A stretch of 62,000 nucleotides of DNA from Liolophura sinensis (Eukaryota > Mollusca > Polyplacophora > Chitonida > Chitonidae). The stretch's first letter is position 1. Every line of letters begins with the position of its first letter. A program made the position numbers and the translations under genes. The stretch lies in NCBI RefSeq assembly GCF_032854445.1, contig NC_088306.1:1855873-1917872 (forward strand), written 5' to 3'. Below the pieces are notes generated by a model. The model ran no database searches and was not told the DNA's origin. It worked only from the letters and a program-made list of their open reading frames with translations. Below, in pieces: positions 28,712 through 40,318 of this stretch.

Positions 28712-30280
28712 CTAGACACGTGACAAACAATCAGCAATCACATTATCTTTCCCTTTTATGTGTCTAATCTCTAGATTAAATTCTTGCAAAAGCAAACTCC
28801 ACCGTAACAATCTTCGGTTTTTACCTTTTAGTTTGTGCAAGAAGGTTAAGGGACTGTGACCTGTATACACAACAATGGGGTAACTTGACGAAGTCACGTA
28901 TACTTCAAAATGCTGTACTGCTAGAATCAAGGACAGACACTCCTTTTCTATTGTCGAATAATTTCTCTGGCACTTGTCAAATTTGCGAGAGAAAAAACAT
29001 ACAGGGTGATCAACGTGATCTGTTTCATTTTCGTGTAACAAAACTGCCCCAGCTGATATATCACTAGCATCAATAGCTAGCTTAAATGGTAAATTAAAAT
29101 CAGGTGCTACAAGTATGGGGCCGCTGCTTAGCGTGGCCTTTAATCGATCAAAAGATCTCTGACACTCAATGGACCACAAGAATTTAGCACCTTTCTTTAA
29201 CAGCTGAGTTAGTGGCTCACTCACAAATGAAAAGTTCCTACAGAACTTACGATAATAACCTGCCATGCCCAAAAAACGCTTTAACTCTCTCTTACAACTT
29301 GGCACTGGAAAACAAGAGATAGCACTGATTTTAGAATTAACAGGTTTTACCTGACCCTGTCCGACAACATGCCCTAGATATGTGACAAAAGCACAACCAA
29401 ACTCACACTTGGCCAAATTTACTGTAAGATTGGCTTGGGACAGTCTCGCAAATAATGCCTCCATGATAGTTAAATGTTCCTCCCAAGTGTCACTGAATAT
29501 AATTACATCGTCGATGTAAACACGACACCCTTTAAGGCCTGATGTAACGTTGTTCACAAGTCGTTGAAAGGTGGCAGGGCTGTTCTTCATCCCAAAGGGC
29601 ATGACTTTGTACTGGTATAAACCATCTGGGGTAGCAAACGCTGACACCTCACGAGCGCGCTGCGTGAGCGGTACTTGCCAAAATCCTTTCAATAGGTCAA
29701 ACTTGGAGACAACGTTGGACTTTCCCACGGCATCGATACAGTCGTCGATACTTGGAATAGGAAAGTTGTCTGCTTTAGTGACGGCATTCACTTTGCGATA
29801 GTCTGTACACATACGGTACGTCCCATCTGGTTTTGGCACAAGAATACAAGGTGAACTCCAGTTACTGTTACTGGGCTCGACCAGATCATTTTCCAGTAAA
29901 TACTGAACTTCTTTTCTCAAGTATTCAGTTTTAGTTGGGTTCAGTCTGTATGGGTGCTGTTTAATCGGCTTGGAATCTCCAACTTCAACATCATGGTAGA
30001 TGGATTCAGTCCTGGTTGGAACATCAGGGAACAAATGTTCATATCGACGAACCAAATCCTTCAACTGCTGGCGTTGCTGATTTTCCAGATGACCCAACAC
30101 AGAATCAATGTCCTCAAGAATACTTGAATTCTGGAGTTTGGCTGACCGGAACCTTAAGTCAAAATCTTGATCATCCCTAACAGCTGAATCAGGGCATAAG
30201 TTAGAGGTAACAACTCCACTAGGATGTACAACATTGAGATCAGTGCTATCTCTGTCTACATATGAAGAGATTAAATTCAA
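28712..30280 (-). pseudogene. pol: Reverse transcriptase-RNase H of LTR element
   Basis: About 520 codons without a stop, read from the transposon junction. RT motifs: LVPKPDGTYRMCTDYRKVNA near residue 147, FDLLKGFWQVPL near 194, and the catalytic YIDD at 255-258. RNase H: LAIDASDISAGAVLL, then EKECL. The third catalytic position reads VYTGHSPLTF, with Gly in place of the usual Asp. The conserved end is HIKGKDNVIADCLSRV. The frame is displaced by one base from the integrase frame when the DNA transposon is ignored, so a shift or mutation lies at the junction. No integrase follows, unlike ordinary Gypsy elements. Confidence 0.9.
30271..30274. repeat. TTAA target duplication, left
   Basis: TTAA directly before the transposon terminus, matched by TTAA at 33150-33153. 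Confidence 0.85.
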
Positions 30281-30817
30281 AAACAGATATATCCATTTCT
30301 TTTGTTTTGAGTAAAATCAAGTTTTTTTCTCTGATGAACTCTTTTTCAAATAACCCAATGAACTTTACATTATCTAATAATTAGACAAAATTCAAACAAA
30401 CTGGTATTGTAATTTAAAATGTTTCATTTAATGGAGCAGATAATTAGAATCAATAAAATTAACTTTAGGCACAAAAACAGATATACGCCACTTTTGGCGC
30501 AAAAGCAGACAAATCCTGCACTGTATTTTCGTAAAATGAAATGATTTCTTCTCGCAAATTATAGCGATCTTTGATGTAAGACATTGTTGTTTTGTTCCTC
30601 TTTACTTTATTTTGTTCCATAATGTTACCATAACATAACATTAAATCAGAAGTTTCAATGAACGAGACATTTTGCGTGTGACAACCATAATTTTAACAGA
30701 AAGGAACATTGTGGTGAACGACTTTGTTCTTTGCTACTGATACCGATGATTCCAAGCACCTTGACAGGTTCTCAGGGGTCAAACCTGAATATCAGACCAG
30801 TAATAGAAGCACACTGT

Positions 30818-32878
30818 TTATTCACTGTCACTGTGCCCTGCGGCAAGTTGCACGCCATCATCTTGTAACAAACCTTCATAGAAGTCCTTCACGTTCCTGT
30901 GAGCACCCATTTCCTCCAACAAAGAAAGAACATCCGTTTTCTTGTTGGTGTTGACACAGTTAACCATAGGTAAATCCAGAGGATTGAAGCTTGTCCATTT
31001 CTTCCCTTTTTTCAGGAGTGAGTGGTAGCAATATTCTCCAGCGTAGTTGGTGCGAAATCCGAGCTGGTCGCCAGAGATAAGAACAGATCTGGCCTCACTA
31101 AGTTTGAAAGAACGCGTTTGCTTCACATATTTCTTGACTTCACTTTTGAAATCAACAGCAGCCCAGTCTTCGCCATAAACATGGACACGACCATGGTTTC
31201 TCAACTCACTGATATACTCGCCAGGGAGAGAGATTGTGTCAATTTTCCGAAGTTTTTGTTCAATGCGACCAAACACGCGGTCAGCGGGTAGAAAGCTGTG
31301 GCCTCGAATGGGGAAATAGTATTCAATGTTCATTTGGGGCTGCTGTTGTTTTCTTAAAGCAAAGAGCATTGACAGTAAATTTATATTCTTGTTTTGTCCA
31401 TAGCAAGAATCACTGAAGAGGCGCAAGAGTGTACACTCATCAAGGTCTCTGTTGATGACGGTTGTAAAATAATGTCTGAGAGCTGAGGAAATCATGTTGG
31501 AATCTTTCCTGTTCTGGTCCTCTCTCCATACAAAGAGGTCAATGTCATCCGTAGATTGCCTCTGCTTGCTGCCATGATGTCTGACCACTCCAAACACATA
31601 CAGATATAACTGCCTGGAGTAGTATGCTTGGCCGACTGGTGTCTTAGGAAGTACCAAATTCTCCATAACATCAAAACAGATCGTGATGTCTTCAGCTACT
31701 TCATTGAGAATGTCGTAGAAACGCCTGCCTCGCCGACGGTGCAACATGAACATAGTGGCTTCCCTCTGTTTTTCTTGGTCAGTTAAGTCAGGATCCTTTA
31801 ATTTCATCTTGAACTTAGTACATGTGGCGCACACATCTTTCACAGGTGTTCCAAATCCGAGGTTGAAATCGTAGCAAAAGATACTGTAATACAGTGAAAA
31901 AGTAACCTGAGCATGATTTTGTTCAAGGAACAGTTTGTGCATTTTTGAAATGCTGAGATCACTGGGGAGATACTTTCTTCCAGGAGCGCCTCGTCTAGCA
32001 TAGTGGCTTGCCCGGCATGTAAATGATGTAATGTGGTTCTTTATCAGCTGCTTTTGTTGTTCTCGTTCTTCATTGACACGTTTTCCACCGCGGAGTTCTG
32101 GCATGGGCGTTCCTTTCTCTAACCAGTACTGAGAAATGTTGCTCAACCGGTCTTTGCGTACACCTGAAAAGAGTCATGAATGGAAAACCAGATTTAAGCA
32201 AAATCAGTTTTAATCGATAATCTTTCAGCTGTTCCGTAACTAGCCATCCACACCCAAACAACATCGGGTTAGTTTGTGGCCCTTGTCCTTTAATTCAAAC
32301 TCTCCTTATTCATACAGTTAAAACGCCATTCAAATACAGAGGAGCCAAAATAGCCTGATATTTAGATTTCGTGAAAAACCTATGCCACACTATGACAAAA
32401 TACCTGGAAGCAATTAATTTCACTTACCAAAGATACTCATGAACGTCTCCTTGCAAACAGGTTTTTTTTCCTGGGCTTCATTCACAATGAAATATTTGAC
32501 TGAAGTGGTCCGTTGTCTTTTACGGCGGTCGTCTTTCACTCGGGACCTTTTTGCCTTGTTGATGTTCATGTAGGAAAGCAAAATTGCATCCTGTTTGGTC
32601 TTGACAGTTGTGCTATAGAATCTATCTGCACAGAAAACTACCTCACCAGGCTGTAGGGTTCCACCGAGACACCAGTTTTCGTTATGGTCACAAGAAACGT
32701 GAGGAACATGTCCATCGCCACCATAGAGCTTACGCTTATTTTCAGCCCTTTTGGTACCGTCCTTCCTCACTCGACGCTTTCTTCCAACTGGTGACGTTAC
32801 TACCCGTTCGTCAAGGCTGTCAAAATCATTCATATTTGCGCAAAATATCGATGTGTTGTCAAAACAAGCAGACAGCAT
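30818..32878 (-). CDS. Putative DDE transposase, two exons
   Basis: Exon 1 is 32878-32428, exon 2 is 32163-30818, and the intron 32427-32164 has a GTAAGT donor and TTTTCAG acceptor. Splicing keeps the frame and gives 598 residues without a stop. Exon 1 is basic (GRKRRVRKDGTKR) and exon 2 has a possible zinc pair (CATC). Candidate acidic triad: Asp315 (ICFDVMENLVLPK), Asp402 (LFSDSCYGQNKN) and Glu452 (VFGRIEQKLRK). GHSFLPADR lies shortly before the Glu. Similar long proteins with SDSCxGQNKN and RGHSFLPADR are known to me from other invertebrates, without a settled superfamily name. The intactness suggests recent activity. Confidence 0.78.
32164..32427 (-). other. Intron of the transposase gene
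   Basis: 264 bp, donor G|GTAAGTG and acceptor TTTTCAG|G on the minus strand. Phase 1 on both sides, joining IFG to VRKDRL. Confidence 0.82.
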
Positions 32879-32977
32879 TCACTCCACCGGAAGTGGATAA
32901 CCGGCCTTCCCGCAAATCGACGAAAGGCGGTCACTGATTGGTTAATCTGGATATATCGGATTTTGTGGTGAAAGTGA

Positions 32978-33001
32978 AATGGCGGATATCGGCTTTTGAA
33001 C
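32978..33001 (-). repeat. Subterminal copy of the transposon end
   Basis: AATGGCGGATATCGGCTTTT and the following GAAC nearly repeat the terminal sequence at 33126-33149. A related left-side copy lies at 30472-30491. These may be transposase binding sites. Confidence 0.7.
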
Positions 33002-33133
33002 TAAACCCGAACCTATCAGTCTGATTAGCATGGCATATATCGTTTTTTGCCGCAAAAATAGATAGCTTGGTCTGAAGCGGTTACTATGTAGTGTTGATTT
33101 TTATAGGTTGCTCGATTTTCGCGAAAATGGCGT

Positions 33134-36100
33134 TTATCGGCTTTTGAACTTAAGCTCTTCATATGGCTTTAACATGTTAATGTGACAAAGTTGTCTAGAT
33201 TTGCGCCGATCAGGAGTGAAAATAATATAATTAAGATCACTTAGCCTCTTGTCTACTACATAAGGTCCAAAATAACGAGCTTCAAGTGGCTTACCACTAA
33301 CTGGAAGTAAGGCCAGTACCTTCTGACCAACTTCAAATCTGCGTCTTACTGTCTCTTTGTCATACTTAGTTTTCATACTCTTCTGAGAAGCTGTAAGATT
33401 CTCTCTGGCTAACTCACATACTCTGTTGAGCTTAGTACGAAAACTTGACACATACTGTAATAGGTTAACATGGTCACTATCACCAGACACAAACTTTTCC
33501 TTGAACAACTGTAGTGGACCACGCACAGTATGGCCAAACACAAGCTCAAATGGACTAAATCTAAGTGACTCTTGTACAGACTCTCTTACAGCAAACATTA
33601 ACAAAGGTACACCCTCGTCCCAATCTTTCCCTGTCTCAAAGCAGTAAGTTCTTATCATACTTTTCAGTGTCTGATGGAATCTCTCTAGTGCTCCTTGACA
33701 TTGTGGGTGATAAGCTGAGGATTTATACTGGCTAATACCTAGCTCATGCATAACTTGTTGGAACACACCAGACATGAAATTTGAACCCTGGTTTGACTGT
33801 ACTGACTTAGGCAGACCAAACATGCTGAAGAACTTAACTAAAGCCTTAATTACAGTCTTGGCAGTAATATTTCTTAATGAAATTGCCTCAGGGAAAGGAG
33901 TTGAAGTACACATTATAGTTAACATATACTGATTTCCAGACTTTGTCTTAGGTAGCGGACCAACACAATCTATTAAGATTCTACTGAATGGCTCACCAAT
34001 TGCAGGAATAGGCCTCAGGGCTGCCTTGGGGATTGTCTGGTTAGGTTTCCCCACTAACTGACATGCATGACAAGTCCTGCAAAATTCAGTAACATCTTTC
34101 CTTATTCCTGGCCAATAAAAATTACTGAGAATCTTATGATAGGTCTTATTAACACCTAAATGACCTGCTAACGGCGTTTCATGCGCTATGGTCAGTATGT
34201 CTTTACGATAAGACTTGGGCACAACTACCTGATGCTTAATTGCCCATTCATCCTCCAACGAAACATCGGGAGGCCTCCACTGCCGCATCAATATGCCAGA
34301 CTTGACAGAGTAGTAGCATGGGTCAGGTAAAGATTCACCATCTTTAGCTGCATCATTAAACAAGCAAGAAATACTTGGATCACTGTGTTGTTCAGCAATC
34401 AACTCAGTCCTACAAAATGGCTGATCACCACTAACAAAATTAGTATCTACTTCCTGCTGGCTGTCTAATTTGGAAGAATCTCCATCCAACATGTTGTTGA
34501 GAAAAGTCGCGCTCAAATTAACAGTACTACCCTGGTCCGTACTGACTTTTCTAGACATAGCTCTTGTAACAACACAGGACGGATATAAACCCGCTATCTC
34601 GCTTTCAACTGGCTCTGTGACTGAATTCAGAGAAGGCTTATCAACCATTAAGGGATCAGCAGTAACTTTATCATGCGCTAAGTCATTTCCCAACAACAAA
34701 TGAATACCCTCAAAAGGTAATGAAGGCTTAATGCCTACCCTGACAGATCCAGATATCAAATCTGATGACAAATAAATATCATGAAGGGGAACACTGACAA
34801 AGTCACTAGACTCTACACCTCTAATAAGGGCACGAACCCCAGAGTATGACTCTTCAGAAAAGGGCAGAGTATTCATCAACAACAGAGACTGAGATGCCCC
34901 AGTATCCCTTAATATCTTTATAGGGGTAGCACAAGACATGTCGCTTCTAAGCGACACTGAACCAGAATTGATAAACGGAGCGAAGCTATCCATAGAGCAT
35001 TTGGGAATCTTATCCAATCCCGTATCAGCTAACTCAGATCTGCTTTTAACTGCTGATGTAACTTCCGGCAATGTTTTGTGCATTGCAAAACAAAGACCTG
35101 CGGGCTTAGACTCATTCTGAGCTTCCCGTCTCCTTTTCAACGTGTAACATTCACTCATCACGTGACCTACCCGCTTGCAAAAATTACAAGTGACCCTATT
35201 TCGAGGACTAACATTCCAATCTGAACTACGTGAACCATGAGCTGTAAAACCACTGGAGCCTGGTGTAGAATTCTTCTGTGTAGAGCTACCTCTACCTGTT
35301 GCATGGGACTGAGTATTTCTACGTATAAATGAATTAAATGGCTTACCCGTGTATGTAACCTTATGTGTCAAGGAATAATCATCAGGTAAACTGGCTGCCT
35401 CTTCAAGTGTACTCGCCTTCTGCTCATCAACGAACACCTTTACATCATTATGAATACAACGCTTGAACTCTTCTACCAGCACAAGCTGACGCAAACTTTC
35501 AAAATCCTTGCCTATTTTCTTGGCTGTACACCAGCAATCAAACAACTGCTCCTTAGCTCGACCAAACTCAACGTATGTCTGATCTCTACCTTTTTCATAG
35601 TTACGAAATTTCTGGCGGTAAGCTTCAGGCACCAATTCATAACCCTTCAAAATTACCTCTTTCACATAGTCATAATTGGAAGCATTCTCTACACTTAACT
35701 GACTGTAAATTTCCCTGGCCTTTCCAATTAGCACACTGTGTAATAACATAGTCCAGAACTCTTTAGGCCACTTCAAGCTATTTGCAATTTTCTCAAAATG
35801 CATAAAATACTTATCCACCTCTTTTTCCTGAAAAGATGGAACTAACCGAATGTATTTGGTCACATCAAATCCTGAATCCTGTCTACCGGAAGGACCCGGT
35901 TTCTCACCTCTCTCTACCTCTAACTTTTCATTTGAAACTCCAATTCTCTTTCCCTCTCTCTTTCTTGCATTTCTCTCTCCTCTCTCTGCATTTTCAACTT
36001 TTCTAACTCTATCTCATGTTCCCTCTCTTTCTCCTTCTCTCTTTCCTCTCTCTGCACTTTCAACTTTTCTAACTGTATCTCATGTTCCCTCTCTTTCTCT

Positions 36101-36384
36101 CTTTCCTCTTTCTCCAATCTCAACTTTTCTAACTCAGACTGCTTAAACTTAAGCTCGGCATCAGACTGACCCTCGAACTCATAATCAGATAATGCAGAAC
36201 TATCAAACTTCCCTATCTCCACTAAATGTTTCAACAAAGTATGCTGCATATCTCTTTTCCTCCATGAAGACTTTATGGACAAACCTAAAAATGTCCCTAA
36301 CTTAACCAAGTCTTCCTTCTTTAAACTCTCAAAAACATCCTGATCGGGCGCATTAACAAACTGTTTAGGATCAAAATCTCCCAT
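33134..36384 (-). pseudogene. gag-pol: Gag-protease-integrase of LTR element
   Basis: Starts at the ATG of MGDFDPKQFVNAPDQ. An E/K/R-rich coiled coil follows (to about 35940), where one frameshift moves into a 909-codon frame open to 33134. In that frame: Gag capsid-like region, CCHC knuckle CNFCKRVGHVMSEC (226-239), protease ILRDTGAS (Asp320), then integrase with zinc residues H561, H568, C598, C601. The integrase core has D632, the second catalytic site at residue 691 reading Asn (SNQGSNF instead of Asp) and E727. Integrase directly follows protease, with no RT in between. The frame ends inside the DNA transposon terminus. Confidence 0.92.
33150..33153. repeat. TTAA target duplication, right
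   Basis: Second TTAA copy, adjoining the transposon end GGCTTTTGAAC. Confidence 0.85.
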
Positions 36385-36489
36385 TGTAAATATTTAGCCA
36401 CTGAATCATTCACCGTTAAAATTAAGCAATCGCTTCTCACTTGTTTTTAACTTCAAATATCCGGTGCAAAACAAAAAGGAAACAATTAG

Positions 36490-36507
36490 TTCCCTGACAA
36501 GCCCCCA
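36490..36507 (-). other. Primer binding site, tRNA-Pro-like
   Basis: Minus-strand TGGGGGCTTGTCAGGGAA lies five bases inside the 5' LTR. It matches the classical tRNA-Pro primer site at 15 of 18 positions (comparison from memory of that site). Confidence 0.65.
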
Positions 36508-36512
36508 ATTTC

Positions 36513-37493
36513 TGTTACAGTATTGAAAGCAGCAACAGAAAACAGACTCAGTGACTCAATATTACAATGTAAACAATGCTTTATATATAAAATGAGACGT
36601 ACAGTTTTACAGACGGTTCAACAACAACAACATAAAAAAACATACACATCAGTATTACCGGTCTTTAAAAGTTTCCAGTTCACCTTTGCATCCCAAGGAA
36701 CGTATTCCAGGAGATCCAACGTAAAGACCATGGGATAAACACACAATTCACACAAGTCACAAATTGTCCTAGTCGGGTACTTCGCTAGGTTAGCGAACGC
36801 GAACACAGGTTACACAGAACTGGAACAGTCAAGCCTTTGAATGACTTCACACCCGCAGAGCACAACACACGGTAAATACAGGCATGGAGGTATAATCCAC
36901 TTTAGAACAGTCACAGCTCCCGCAGAAACTCACAAACGAGCCGTTCAGAGACGTAGAGTAATGTCACCTTGTGGCAGAACGAACGTCCTTTGCAAAACTG
37001 AAAACTTCAGTTTAGAGTCCTTGACGACCTTGTCGGTCAGGTGAGGTCAGCGTGTTAAACAAATTACAATCAACACTGTATAATCATAATAAAGATCCGA
37101 ACACCAATAATCGTGACTCCCGCAGAAATTCACATAAACCAGACATCAGTACTACTGTGGTACACAAACGGTGTCGGCATAAAAATCTGTCCTCCCAAAT
37201 GAAACTGGCATCACCAGCTCATATCAATATAATGGACTCGATACGAGAGCGTCGCACACTCTCTTGGCTCCCAGTGGATGCAGCAAAAATACCTCCACTC
37301 TGCACAGAAAACACGGCTTATATACGTCCCAGGTGGATTCAACTATTTTTAAACACAGAATTAACAGCCAATGAACAGCCAGTTAAATAAACAGTACGTA
37401 AGTAAGCAGTACATATATACCAGGGCCTGTTATGCTTTCACAAAGGTCCGCAGACTAACAGTACATGAAGACGTTAAATAGTCATACATAACA
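36513..37493 (-). repeat. 5' LTR
   Basis: Begins TGTTACAG and ends ATACATAACA on the plus strand, and matches 27568-28597 closely apart from short indels. Confidence 0.92.
37317..37324 (-). promoter_or_regulatory. Candidate TATA box in the 5' LTR
   Basis: TATATAAG on the minus strand, about 170 bp into the LTR. The position suits U3, but no start site can be shown from sequence alone. Confidence 0.4.
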
Positions 37494-37512
37494 AAATAAA
37501 TAAATAAATAAT
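37494..37512 (+). mobile_element. SINE tail remainder
   Basis: AAATAAATAAATAAATAAT continues the SINE tail of 27310-27567 after the LTR element. The first AAAT is the LTR target duplication. Confidence 0.8.
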
Positions 37513-37522
37513 CAAATTGCAT

Positions 37523-37594
37523 GGTTCCATGGTGTAATGGTTAGCACTTTGGACTTTGAATCCAGCGATCCGAGTTCAAATCTCGGTGGAACAT
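37523..37594 (+). tRNA. tRNA-Gln (TTG), first acceptor pair lost
   Basis: Anticodon TTG. The last acceptor base is A (GGAACA), so the G1 pair fails. The anticodon stem has a T-G wobble. Confidence 0.75.
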
Positions 37595-38820
37595 ATACGT
37601 CTTTCAATTTAACTTTTTACCTAAATCTTTTGCACATCCCCGAAGACAGTGTTAGCATGGTCTGGCGGTTGATTTTAGCATGTTGTGAAATTACATTTGT
37701 TTTCCACTATTCGGTTTCTTTCTCGCCTCTTTTCTTTATATTATCAACACTGACCAGATAATGAATTTTTTTTTGTATAATTTTTGTTTATCATCTAACG
37801 GGCGCTTAATTGTCTGGGTCGCAAGAATGTTTAAAGATTTTTTACGACAAACATTAATAGCCCACCTCCTCATGATTACATCACACCCGAAGGGAGAACG
37901 GGTGAAAGGACACACCTTTCCATTTTTTTTTATTTTTTTTTTGCAATATGGCAATTATCATACTGGGGAAATTTGAGAAAATGTCATGCCATGTAAAGCC
38001 TAAAGGTTTTGCACATCCCTTGAGACACTGTCAGCATTATTTTACCTTTGCTTCTTTAAATCTAATTTTTTTACCTAAACCTTCTGCACATCCCCGAAGA
38101 CAGTGTTAGCATGGTCTGGCTGTTGATTTTAGCATGTTGTCAAATTACATTTGTTTTCAACTATTTGGTTTCTTTCTCGCCTCTTTTCTTTACATTATCA
38201 ACACTGACCACATAATCAATTTTTTTTTGTATAATTTTTGTTTATCATCTAACGGGCGCTTAATTGTCTGGGTCGCAACAATGTTTAAAGATTTCATTAC
38301 GACAAACATTAAATAGCCTCCTCCTCATGATTACATCACATCCGCAGGGAAAAAGTTTGAAAGGACACACCTTTCCGTTTTTTTATTTAATTTTTGCAAT
38401 ATGGCAGCCATTATACTGGGGATTTGCTGAAAACGTCATGCCATGCAAATCCTAAGCATTTTGCACATCCCTTAAAACATTGTCAACTTGGTATCGCATT
38501 TGATTCTAGCATGTTGTCAAATTACATCTATTTTTAATTTTTTGGGCTATTTCTCGCTTCTTTTCTTTATATTGTCAACATTGACCAGGCATATCAATTA
38601 TTTTTTGATTAAGCTTTCAGTTTGTGAACAAAAAGGCGTATACTATATCGGGTCGCATAAGTTTCAAACATTTTATTACGACAAACATTTTTAGGTCACC
38701 TCTTAAAGATTATTTACATTCGTAAGGAGAAAGTGTGAAAAGACATGCCGGTCAGCAGTAAACTGCTTTTGACAGAGGCGTTCATTGCTAGAGACCTTAG
38801 TTTGCCAGTGGTGTTCACAT

Positions 38821-38892
38821 GGTTCCATGGTGTAATGGTTAGCACTCTGGACTCTGAATCCAGCGATCCGAGTTCAAATCTCGGTGGAACCT
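38821..38892 (+). tRNA. tRNA-Gln (CTG)
   Basis: 72 nt, all stems paired, loop CTCTGAA. Intact. Confidence 0.93.
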
Positions 38893-38948
38893 AATTCATA
38901 TTTTTTAAACAACCGAATGAGATTTTTGAAATTTTCCCGATAAATTTC

Positions 38949-39014
38949 TATAAGTGAAGAATTCTTGAGTACGGTGTAAAACACCAATCAAATAAATAAA
39001 TAAATCAATAAATA
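38949..39014 (+). repeat. SINE 3'-tail fragment
   Basis: TATAAGTGAAGAATTCTTGA followed by the AATCAAATAAAT tail. It is shorter at the 5' side than the block 1 copies, and lies before the tRNA at 39029. Confidence 0.72.
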
Positions 39015-39028
39015 ATCAAATTGCATTA

Positions 39029-39100
39029 GGTTCCATGGTGTAATGGTTAGCACTTTGGAATTTGATTCCAGCGATCAGAGTTCAAATCTCTTTGGAACCT
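39029..39100 (+). pseudogene. tRNA-Gln (TTG), degenerate
   Basis: Loop ATTTGAT still spells TTG. The T stem (CAGAG/CTCTT) and the flanks of the anticodon loop are altered. Confidence 0.75.
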
Positions 39101-40318
39101 TTGCTTCTTTCAATTTAACTTTTCACCTTAACCTTTTGCACATCCCCGAAGACAGTGTTAGCATGGTCTGGCGGTTGATTTTAGCATGTTGTCAAATTTC
39201 ATTTGTTTTCAACTATTCAAGTTTCTTTCTCGCCTCTTTTCTTTATATTATCAACACTGACCACATAATGAATTTTTTTTTGTATAATTTTTGTTTATCA
39301 TCTAACGGGCGCTTAATTGTCTGGGTCGCAAGAATGTTTAAAGATTATTTTACGACAAACATTAATAGCCCACCTCCTCATGATTACATCACACCCGAAG
39401 GGAGAACGGGTGAAAGAACACACCTTTCCGTTTTTTTTATTTTTTTTTTGCAATATGGCAATTATTATACTGGGGAAATTTGAGAAAATGTCATGCCATG
39501 TAAAGCCTAAAGCTTTTGCACATCCCTTAAGACACTGTCAGCATTGTTTCAACTTTGCCTCTTTAAATCTAATTTTTTACCCAAACCTTTTGCACATCCC
39601 CGAAGACAGTGTTAGCATGGTCTGGCTGTTAATTTTAGCATGTTGTCAAATTACATTTGTTTTCAACTATTTAGGTTTTTTCTCCTTTCTTTTCTTTATA
39701 TTTTCAACACTGACCAGATATTCCATTTTTTGTATCAGTTTTCATTTAATTATCTAACGAGCGCTTAATTGTCTGGGTCTGAAGAATGTTCAATAATTTT
39801 ATTACAACAAACATTAAATGGCCTCCTCCTCATGATTACATCACATCCGTAGGGAAAAAGTTTGAAAGGACACACCTTTCCCTCTTTTTTTTATATTTTG
39901 CAATATGGCAACCATTATACTGGGGAATTGCTGAAAATGTCAAGCCATGCAAAGTCTAAACCTATTGCACATCCCTTAAAACACTGTTAGCTTGTTTTCG
40001 TGTTTGATTCTAGCATGTTGTCAAATTACATCTATTTTCAATTCTTTAGGCTATTTCTCGCTTCTTTTCTTATATTATCAACAATGACCAGGTATATCAA
40101 TTTTTTTTTTAAGCTTTCAGTTTGTCAACAAAAAGGCGTATACTATACCGGGTGGCATAAGTTTCAAACATTTTATTACGATTAACATTTTTAGGTCACC
40201 TCTTATAGATTATTTACATCCGTAAAAAGAAGGGGTGAAAAGACATGCGGTCAGCAGTAAACTGCTTTAGACAGAGGCGTTGATTGCTAGAGACATTAGT
40301 TTGCTAACTAGTGTACTT

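Larger units (their letters stand above)
30275..33149 (-). mobile_element. TTAA-specific DNA transposon, intact
   Basis: 2,875 bp flanked by TTAA on both sides. The imperfect terminal inverted repeats are ATTCAAAAACAGATA at the left and, reversed, GTTCAAAAGCCGATA at the right. It has one minus-strand gene with a single intron. TTAA duplication is known from piggyBac and Kolobok; the encoded transposase does not show a family signature that I can name with certainty. Non-coding flanks are 30275-30817 and 32879-33149, both with repeated terminal-like motifs. Confidence 0.85.
27568..37493 (-). mobile_element. LTR retrotransposon, Gypsy/Gmr1-like order
   Basis: A 9.9-kb element on the minus strand with LTRs of 1030 and 981 bp, TG...CA ends, and a 4-bp direct repeat AAAT on each side (27564-27567 and 37494-37497). 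It has a Pro-type primer site, a polypurine tract and gag-pol frames. Domain order is Gag, protease, integrase, then RT and RNase H. No envelope gene is seen. A TTAA-type DNA transposon (30275-33149) splits it between integrase and RT. The LTRs are very similar, so the insertion is fairly young. Confidence 0.93.

Noticed and set aside
33426-35698. Plus-strand frames within the LTR element
   Set aside because: Antisense to the 909-codon Gag-protease-integrase frame.
35863-35940. Programmed frameshift between Gag and Pol
   Set aside because: The shift lies in the repetitive E/K/R-coding tract before the CCHC knuckle, not at the Gag-protease border, and no slippery site is evident. A simple indel is more likely.
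27568-37493. Endogenous retrovirus with envelope gene
   Set aside because: No envelope-like frame is found between RNase H and the 3' LTR, only about 110 bp. The Pro-type primer site alone is not evidence for a retrovirus.
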